Positions 53,352 through 59,070 of a stretch of DNA of 59,070 nt are shown one piece after another. The position numbers and the translations under genes are program-made. The notes beneath the pieces are model-generated. The model had not been told where the DNA came from, searched no databases, and saw only the letters and a list, made by a program, of their open reading frames with translations. The stretch comes from Verrucomicrobiota bacterium (lineage in GTDB: Bacteria > Verrucomicrobiota > Verrucomicrobiia > Chthoniobacterales > SZAS-18): NCBI GenBank assembly GCA_018240025.1, contig JAFEGM010000059.1, positions 34,744 to 93,813 on the forward strand, given 5' to 3'. Each line of letters starts with the position of its first letter. Within the stretch, counting starts at the first letter, position 1.

Positions 53352-54353
53352 ATGGGTCGCATTCACCTGCTGAACCAGTTCGTCTGGCCGGACGCGGCGC
53401 CCACCTCGATCTACTCCGAACAACTGGCGGATGAACTCGTCGCCCTCGGCGAATCTGTCAGCCTGGTTGGCACCAACGGCCACTACCGGCAGCTGGATCG
53501 GCCGGCACCGCGCTCTGAGCTGACCCGGCTGCCGATCCGGCGCTTTCCCCGTCATTTCCTCCCCGGGGTCTTCCTCGAGTACGCGCTGACGGCCCGGGTC
53601 TTTCGACGTTATCTGCGCGAGCAGGTCCAGCCCGGCGATACCGTCGTGGCCACGAGCGCGCCGCCCTCCACGCCCTGGCTCATCGGCACCATCCGGCGGC
53701 GGGGCGCCAAGGCGGTGTATCGCCTGCACGACTACTATCCCGAGCTTGCCCGCGCGGTCTGGCGATATCCTGACTTCGTGCGCCGCGGACTCCGCCGGGC
53801 CTGGGATCGCTCGCTTGCCCGTTGGGACGCGGTGTTGAAGGTCGGGGAGAATCTCGGATATCGCGGCGCGAATGCGCGGGTTTTCCCCGATTGGGCACCG
53901 TTTCAGTTCACCGAGGCGGAACGCGCCGCTCACCCCGTGCGACCTGGCACAGCCCTTTACGCCGGCAACTTCGGCTACGCCCACGATGTGGACCGCTTCC
54001 TGCCCGTCGCCGAACAACTGCGGGCCGAGGGCTATCGCATCGTCGCCCGCGGCGATGGCCCAGGCTTCCGCCGCCTGCCGGAGTGGATCGAATGCGGCCC
54101 GGCCTTCCCCGACGAAGCCGGGCTCCGCGCGGCGCTGCTCGAAGCGGAGGTTCACCTGATCGCCGCGCACCCCGATTTTCAGGAGGCGCTCTTTCCGTCG
54201 AAGGTCTGGAACTCGCTCGAGGCGGGCCGGCGCTTGGTCAGTTCGGGTTTCGAAGGCGTCATGGCCTCCGAACTGGCCCGCTTCCAGCGCGAGGATCACC
54301 GCGGGCATCGCCGGGCTGCCGCCTTGGCGGTGCAGGCGATCGCGCGGGGCTAG
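53352..54353 (+). CDS. Glycosyltransferase family 4-like protein
   Basis: A 333-residue GT-B-fold protein. The N-terminal half has LNQFVWPDAAPTSIYSEQLA, typical of WcaI-type GT4 enzymes, and VVATSAPPSTPWLIG. The donor-binding half shows LYAGNFGYAHDVD, the YIGNxG-like GT4 motif, and HLIAAHPDFQEALFPSKVW, where the EX7E region is modified. It has no membrane segment. It starts three bases after the GT39-like gene and ends the plus-strand operon. It is convergent with the DUF2298-like gene. Confidence 0.8.
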   Translation: MGRIHLLNQFVWPDAAPTSIYSEQLADELVALGESVSLVGTNGHYRQLDRPAPRSELTRLPIRRFPRHFLPGVFLEYALTARVFRRYLREQVQPGDTVVATSAPPSTPWLIGTIRRRGAKAVYRLHDYYPELARAVWRYPDFVRRGLRRAWDRSLARWDAVLKVGENLGYRGANARVFPDWAPFQFTEAERAAHPVRPGTALYAGNFGYAHDVDRFLPVAEQLRAEGYRIVARGDGPGFRRLPEWIECGPAFPDEAGLRAALLEAEVHLIAAHPDFQEALFPSKVWNSLEAGRRLVSSGFEGVMASELARFQREDHRGHRRAAALAVQAIARG

Positions 54354-54366
54354 ATCGCCGGGCTGG

Positions 54367-56403
54367 CTACTTGGTGCGCCGGCTCCAGATTCCGACCGCG
54401 TAGTCGTTCGCCCGGTAGAATTCGTGCCACTGGTAATCGGCCGCGAGCTGCGCGCTCAGCCGGGCCAGGGCCTCCTTGTTGTTGTTGTCGCGGGGCAGCC
54501 AGAGAATGTAGCGCACTTCGAAGCCCTTCAGCCAGGCCGCGGGATCGGCCATCTTGCCCTCGTAGAACTCCTTGATCTTCAGGTAACGATCGTAGGTGTC
54601 GGTGAGATAATTCCGCCAAAGCTGTTCGTGGGACGCCCAGCCGAGCAGAGTCGGCTGTTGACTGAAGAGTCCGTAGGCCCCGACCTGGCAGAAAGCCATG
54701 TTGTCGGGGCTCTCCAAGACGATGCCCTTGGGAGCCTTGGTCAGAAACTCCAGGGCCGTGCGCAGCGGCGGGTCGTGGCGAATCCAGGCCGATCCGTTCA
54801 GCTGTCCCACGTGCCAGGTCCCGAGCTTGGCCAGATTGCGAATGGTCCCGAAGTAATATCGGCCCAGCGAGACCGTGTAGGTCAGCAGCAAAGCCAGCAC
54901 CACGACCGTGGCGTAGCGCCGGAAGGACCGCCCGGCATTGAGGTTCGAAGCCGCCAGGGTGAGCATGGTGCCGTTGAAGACCCACGGCCACCACTTGAGC
55001 GTGGTGTTGAAGCGCTCGGCGCTGCCCGCATAGATGTCGTTGACGAAGATCAGCTCGGTCACGAGCAGGGCGGCGAACCAGAAAAACGCGTGCAGCCGCC
55101 GCGCCCCCTGCGAGCCGAACATATGAGCGATGCCGACCACGAAGAGCGGCCAGAAGATCATGGCGAACAGAAGCGGCGGCGTCAGAAACTGGGTGCCGAG
55201 GCGCAGCGGTACGATTTCCAGGGGCGACTTGTTGCCGATGTTCTTGACCAGAAAGTAGCTGAAGAACGGGTAGAACAGAAAGGCGGTCCCGATCAGCCCG
55301 ACGAGGAAAGCCTGCCAGTTGACCGGTTCGGGCGGATCTTTGCGTCCGCGGACCACGTGCTCATGCCGGTTCCACCAAAGGAAAGCGACCGCACCAACGG
55401 CCATGACCCCTTGAAACGGTAGATTCCAGGTGTTCGTGGCGATGGTCAGCGGAATGCAGGCGCCCAACAGTCCCGCCGCCCACGCATGGGACGGCTTGCG
55501 CCAGAGGAGGACCAGCGCCCCCAGCGAGAGGACCTGGATCCAGAAGCCGCCCAGCGGCGCGTGGTAGTCACCGAGTTCCACCACATAGGAGAAGGTCTCC
55601 ATGGGTACCTCCGGCACCTGTTCGCGATTGGTGTTTGGTTTGTAATGGAGGTGCTTGATCCAGAGTCCGAAGTTGGTCAGGCGGTTGTCGTCGTAGAACG
55701 TCGTCCCGCCGGCAAAACGCTGAGAATCGTAGGTCATCTCGTCCTTCACCATGAACGGGGTGAAGACCGAGGCGCCGGTGCCGCCGACCAGGAAGGTCAG
55801 CAGGACCATGGCCTGACCCCAGCGGGGCTTGCAGAGCAGCGCCACCAGCTCGTAGGCGGCCGACATCGCCAGCCCGGCCAGGAGCGAATAGGCCATCTGG
55901 TAGGCCGTGCCGCCATCGAGTGCGAACCAGCGCCCCAGCAGGCCGGCGCCGTAATGCTGAAACGTGTAGTAGTGGTCGAGCAGATGCGGCGGGTACCAGG
56001 GATCCGGAGGCGGCAGCGTCACTCCCTGGAGGTACGCGACCACGAAGCTCAGATCGGGCAGGCGCTCGGTGTTGCCGTCGATATTCGGCAGAGCGTAGCG
56101 CCAGGCCAGGACGTAGAAGAAACCGACGCAGAGCCAGAGCACCCCGTGCTTGTATTCTGAGAAATGAGAACGGGTCTTCCAGAGCAATCCGACCGAGGCG
56201 ACGGTCGAAAAAGGCATCAACCAGCCCAACCGCCCGAGACCGAAGTAGTGCTCGACGAAAAAGAGCACGGCGCAGAGTCCCGCCACCCCGACTCCCTGAG
56301 CGAGCCCAAACGGGAGCGGCAGATAGCGGCGGGCCAGCAGCCCCAGGCCCACGGCATTCGTCAGGATCAGGAGGGCCAGGAAGAGATTGAAGATGTGAAG
56401 CAT
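54367..56403 (-). CDS. DUF2298-like polytopic membrane protein
   Basis: A 678-residue protein with about 13-14 membrane helices. The acidic loops ALPNIDGNTERLPDLSFV and VELGDYHAPLGGFWIQ, and PWYPPHLLDHYYTFQHYGAG, match the pattern of the DUF2298 (Chlor_Arch_YYY) family, which resembles GT-C glycosyltransferases. The final 110 residues are soluble. The ATG at 56403 is preferred over an upstream ATG at 56472. Divergent from the pseudopilin genes, separated by 156 bases. Substrate unknown. Confidence 0.72.
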   Translation of the reverse strand: MLHIFNLFLALLILTNAVGLGLLARRYLPLPFGLAQGVGVAGLCAVLFFVEHYFGLGRLGWLMPFSTVASVGLLWKTRSHFSEYKHGVLWLCVGFFYVLAWRYALPNIDGNTERLPDLSFVVAYLQGVTLPPPDPWYPPHLLDHYYTFQHYGAGLLGRWFALDGGTAYQMAYSLLAGLAMSAAYELVALLCKPRWGQAMVLLTFLVGGTGASVFTPFMVKDEMTYDSQRFAGGTTFYDDNRLTNFGLWIKHLHYKPNTNREQVPEVPMETFSYVVELGDYHAPLGGFWIQVLSLGALVLLWRKPSHAWAAGLLGACIPLTIATNTWNLPFQGVMAVGAVAFLWWNRHEHVVRGRKDPPEPVNWQAFLVGLIGTAFLFYPFFSYFLVKNIGNKSPLEIVPLRLGTQFLTPPLLFAMIFWPLFVVGIAHMFGSQGARRLHAFFWFAALLVTELIFVNDIYAGSAERFNTTLKWWPWVFNGTMLTLAASNLNAGRSFRRYATVVVLALLLTYTVSLGRYYFGTIRNLAKLGTWHVGQLNGSAWIRHDPPLRTALEFLTKAPKGIVLESPDNMAFCQVGAYGLFSQQPTLLGWASHEQLWRNYLTDTYDRYLKIKEFYEGKMADPAAWLKGFEVRYILWLPRDNNNKEALARLSAQLAADYQWHEFYRANDYAVGIWSRRTK

Positions 56404-56559
56404 GCCTCGACCCGCCACGCGTGGCGCAGGCTGCCGGGGAATGCAAGCGCCGGATCGGTCCGGCAGCTGCATGCGTCCGTCGGCCTACATGCCGGGAGGA
56501 TCTTCCTGGCGCGGGAATCGCTTGCTGACAGAAGCAGCTCCACGCATTCTGACCCCCTA

Positions 56560-57093
56560 ATGATCTCGTCGCCCTCTGCTCCCGGATTTTCGCGCCTCCG
56601 GCGCGTCCCGCGTGGCTTCTCTCTGGTCGAGACCCTGGTGGCAGCCGCGATCCTGGCCATCACGGTGAGTGGATTCTACCTGACCTTCGGGGGAGCGAAC
56701 GAACTCGCCACCAAGGCCCGGCTCAACACCTCGGCGAAGATTCTTCTCGGCGCGGCCGTGAACGAAGCGCTCAGTTCGCGCTGGACGGCTACGAACGTCC
56801 CGGATGTAGCCCGAAATAGTTCCGACACGACCGCGGGAGAACTCTACAACACCGCGAATGAGGGCGTGAATGCCCGGCCCACTGCGAGGCGGGAAGGCCA
56901 GGTCGCGTTCTTCACCTCGCCCACGGAGGAGACGGTGGTTATGGGGGAACTGCGCAAGATCACCACCGACTACGTTGAACCGGGTGGGCGGGTCCGCCTC
57001 GACATGAAGAAGGTCACTTTCAAGGTCAAGTACACCTACAAAGGGGTCGATTCCCCCTGGTTGGAGGCGAACACCGTCATCACCCGCGATTAA
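56560..57093 (+). CDS. Prepilin-like (pseudopilin) protein
   Basis: A 177-residue protein with a 19-residue leader ending in RRVPRG and mature start FSLVETLVAAAILAITVSGF, including Glu5 after the cleavage site. The rest is soluble, with RREGQVAFFTSPTEETVV and VTFKVKYTYKGVDSP. It resembles minor pseudopilins (GspI/PulI-type). It starts at an ATG overlapping a stop and is followed, nine bases on, by the Thr/Pro-rich pseudopilin, so the two are probably partners. Confidence 0.85.
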   Translation: MISSPSAPGFSRLRRVPRGFSLVETLVAAAILAITVSGFYLTFGGANELATKARLNTSAKILLGAAVNEALSSRWTATNVPDVARNSSDTTAGELYNTANEGVNARPTARREGQVAFFTSPTEETVVMGELRKITTDYVEPGGRVRLDMKKVTFKVKYTYKGVDSPWLEANTVITRD

Positions 57094-57102
57094 TCCGTTT
57101 CC

Positions 57103-59070
57103 ATGAGAAAGCTCTCTCCCGCCCTCCAGCAGTTCTGGAAACGCGTCCGCGGCTACACGCTCGTGGAGATCCTCACCGCCGTGGCGGTGCTGGTCGTCAT
57201 TGGCGGCGTGGTCTTCATCGCGGCCACCGCGGGACTCACGCTCTTTACCAAGAACGTCGCGCTGAATACGGTCCATTCGAACGCCCAGCGCGTCATTGAC
57301 CGGCTTTCCTTCGACGTCGCGCGGTCGCTCGACGCCCCGATCATGGCCAGCATCGCGCCGGCGACGGGCACCGGGCCGGCTGGCGCAGTCACCATCACGC
57401 TTGCCAAGCCCAAGCGCTATCTGGGCACCCTGAACGCCGCGATCGGTAAACCCTCGGGTTCGGCGGCGGTCCGCATCGGTGACTTTTTTCAGGTGACGGA
57501 GGCCGGTAGCGTCTTCTTCAAGGACTGCACCGGAGCGCCGAGCGCGGCGGTCAACGACCTCGTCGTCTACACCGGCGGTTCCACCTACGATCCGACCGGC
57601 ACCGCCGACCCCGCTCCTCCCACCTCGGGGGCAGGGTATGAGGTCATCACCCCCGACAGCAGCAGCCGCTACAACGGCTTCCTGGTTTACCTGCCGGTGG
57701 CGGGCGTTCCCTTCGGCCTCGCAGCCCGCCCGGTGGCAAGCAACAAAACCGTCACGCTGCAGGTGATCGCCAACACCGACCGCACCGAACCCGGCCCCTG
57801 GTTCGCGGTCGGGGACCGCGTCAGCATGGCCGAACCGTCGCTCGCCGAGGGTGTAGTGACGTCGGTGTCCGGCACCGATGCGACAGCGCGCGCCGCCGGA
57901 ACGTACACGCTGGTCGTCACTTCCCCCTTCACGCTCGCCGAACGCGACGACTACCCGGTGAATCAGTCGATTCCAGTGCGTCGCCCGATCGTCTTCGGCG
58001 TGGCCAACCTGCGTCGTTCGGCCGACACGCAGCTTTCCCTGTTTGCGGTCAGCCAGATGACGTATTCGACCGGTTCGTCGCCGCTCACCGATGTCACGCA
58101 GGTGGATGTCTCGGCCGCCAACATGAGCGTGCTTTCGAACATGTTCGCCGTGGCGGAGACCGAAGCCAGTCCGCCGTTTCGCCTGGATCCGAAGAACAGC
58201 GGTCTGCTGGTCGAAGCCCGTTTCCGCACCAGCGAGAGCAACCGCTTCCTGGCCTCCAAGCAGGCCGCCAACGAGTTCAACACCTATTACGATGTCCGCA
58301 CCTCGCTGCGGAGTCGCGGTTCGAGCGGCAATGACAATCGGTACTCCGGTCTGACCGAACCTACGCCGACCCCGCTGCCGACGAGCACGCCGACGCCGGA
58401 GTACACGCCGACGCCGACCAGCACGCCGACGAATACGCCGACCCAAACGCCGACCGCGACGGTGACTCCGTCGGTGACGCCGACCAACACTCCGACCGTC
58501 ACCCCGACGTCCACCCCGCTCCCGACCGCCACGCCGGTCCCGCCGACGGCCACGCCGTCGCCGACCGCCACGGCCACGCCGACGGCAACCAGCACGCCGA
58601 CCTCCACGCCGACGCCGACCCGCACGCCGACGCGGACTCCGTCGCCGACCAACACGCCGACGCCGTCGCCGACCAATACGCCGACGCCGACCAACACGCC
58701 GACGGTCACTCCGACGGCCACGCCGACGAACACGCCGACCATCACGCCGACGCCGACCAATACGCCGACGCGCACGCCGACCCCGACGGCCACGAACACG
58801 CCGACGATCACGCCGACGCCGACCATCACGCCGACGCCGACGCCGACCAATACGCCGACCATCACGCCGACGCCGACCAATACGCCGACGCGCACGCCGA
58901 CCCGCACGCCGACGGCGACCCGCACGCCGACGCCGACCCGCACGCCGACCCCGACGCCGACGATCACGCCGACGCCGACCATCACGCCGACGCCGACGGT
59001 CACGCCGACCAACACCCCGACGCCGACGCCGACCAACACGCCGACGATCACGCCGACGCCGACGCCGACC
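57103..59070 (+). CDS. Pseudopilin with a long Thr/Pro repeat tail (3'-partial)
   Basis: An open frame from the ATG at 57103 to the window end, at least 656 residues with no stop. The N-terminus is a prepilin leader ([14 protein letters not shown]) with cleavage before [20 protein letters not shown] and Glu5. A beta-rich domain of about 390 residues follows ([47 protein letters not shown]). From residue 420 the sequence is almost only Thr and Pro in TPT(N/R/I/V/S)TPT units. The size and domain order resemble GspJ-like minor pseudopilins with an added extracellular stalk. The end, and any C-terminal anchoring domain, lies beyond the window. Confidence 0.85.
   Translation, partial: MRKLSPALQQFWKRVRGYTLVEILTAVAVLVVIGGVVFIAATAGLTLFTKNVALNTVHSNAQRVIDRLSFDVARSLDAPIMASIAPATGTGPAGAVTITLAKPKRYLGTLNAAIGKPSGSAAVRIGDFFQVTEAGSVFFKDCTGAPSAAVNDLVVYTGGSTYDPTGTADPAPPTSGAGYEVITPDSSSRYNGFLVYLPVAGVPFGLAARPVASNKTVTLQVIANTDRTEPGPWFAVGDRVSMAEPSLAEGVVTSVSGTDATARAAGTYTLVVTSPFTLAERDDYPVNQSIPVRRPIVFGVANLRRSADTQLSLFAVSQMTYSTGSSPLTDVTQVDVSAANMSVLSNMFAVAETEASPPFRLDPKNSGLLVEARFRTSESNRFLASKQAANEFNTYYDVRTSLRSRGSSGNDNRYSGLTEPTPTPLPTSTPTPEYTPTPTSTPTNTPTQTPTATVTPSVTPTNTPTVTPTSTPLPTATPVPPTATPSPTATATPTATSTPTSTPTPTRTPTRTPSPTNTPTPSPTNTPTPTNTPTVTPTATPTNTPTITPTPTNTPTRTPTPTATNTPTITPTPTITPTPTPTNTPTITPTPTNTPTRTPTRTPTATRTPTPTRTPTPTPTITPTPTITPTPTVTPTNTPTPTPTNTPTITPTPTPT
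58360..59070 (+). repeat. Coding Thr/Pro repeat, ACGCCGACC-type units
   Basis: At least 711 bases of six-, nine- and twelve-base variants of ACGCCGACC, ACGCCGACG and AACACGCCGACC, kept in frame and continuing past the window. The antisense strand reads as Val-Gly repeats in a frame that stays open, which is a consequence of the repeat and not a gene. Confidence 0.95.

Noticed and set aside
56557..58446. 629-codon minus-strand frame opposite the pseudopilins
   Set aside because: No domains; both plus-strand genes have clear prepilin N-termini and would be destroyed if this were real.
58287..59051. Minus-strand frame encoding Val-Gly repeats
   Set aside because: It is the complement of the Thr/Pro repeat in the pseudopilin gene; the plus-strand frame has a leader, a domain and continuous homology, the antisense frame has none.

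Overview
The window is about 59 kb of high-GC bacterial DNA, densely coding on both strands with short intergenic gaps. I see no rRNA, tRNA, CRISPR array, transposase or integrase. A member of the Verrucomicrobiota or a related PVC phylum is the best fit, though this is inference rather than proof. The clues are a large secreted delta-60 repeat protein with a DPDGDG-type C-terminal region, short pilins with the FTLVEIMIVVAIIALLA N-terminus, two Hanks-type kinases, a ClpX with no adjacent clpP, and PVC-like low-complexity intergenic repeats.

Left part (1-21.5 kb) is mixed accessory and housekeeping: a two-subunit molybdenum hydroxylase (cut by the left edge), a membrane-anchored Ser/Thr kinase divergent from clpX, a delta-60 repeat protein, a class-A-beta-lactamase-like serine hydrolase, an MBOAT/SGNH O-acetylation pair, a 0.5-kb gap filled by a 42-bp-periodic palindrome array, a cytochrome P450, adk, a kinase-TPR protein, a tiny Lys/Arg-rich exported protein, a fatty acid desaturase, an FKBP isomerase, an acyltransferase-3 protein and rlmN.

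The middle (21.5-38.9 kb) is a surface-polysaccharide locus made of two convergent operons. The plus-strand operon holds an RmlD-like reductase, a NeuB-like synthase, a GT2 and a TPP-dependent carboligase, each overlapping the next. The minus-strand operon, reading from 38.9 kb down to 26 kb, holds a TPR/GT-C membrane protein, a UGM-like flavoprotein, a YfhO-like membrane protein, rfbF-rfbG-rfbH (CDP-3,6-dideoxyhexose pathway), a sugar-nucleotide reductase, pseB, a class I methyltransferase and a GtrB-like GT2. RfbFGH plus a reductase plus a pyruvate-type carboligase is the enzyme set expected for a yersiniose-like branched sugar.

The right part (38.9-59.07 kb) mixes type IV pilin-like genes with an unusual density of polytopic membrane glycosyltransferases. 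Three short pilins (two almost identical, each followed by a hairpin) are followed by three GT-C-like proteins, a HAD-UbiA fusion resembling polyprenyl-phosphate phosphoribosyltransferases, a GT-C protein with a C-terminal beta-sandwich-like domain, a polyprenyl-phosphate-sugar synthase (GT2), an FkbM methyltransferase, another GT-C protein, a GT4, a DUF2298-like protein, and two pseudopilin genes. The last pseudopilin carries a long Thr-Pro repeat tail that runs off the right edge. My working hypothesis is a lipid-linked-sugar and GT-C system that decorates pilins or Thr/Pro-rich surface proteins; this is inferred from gene content and proximity only.
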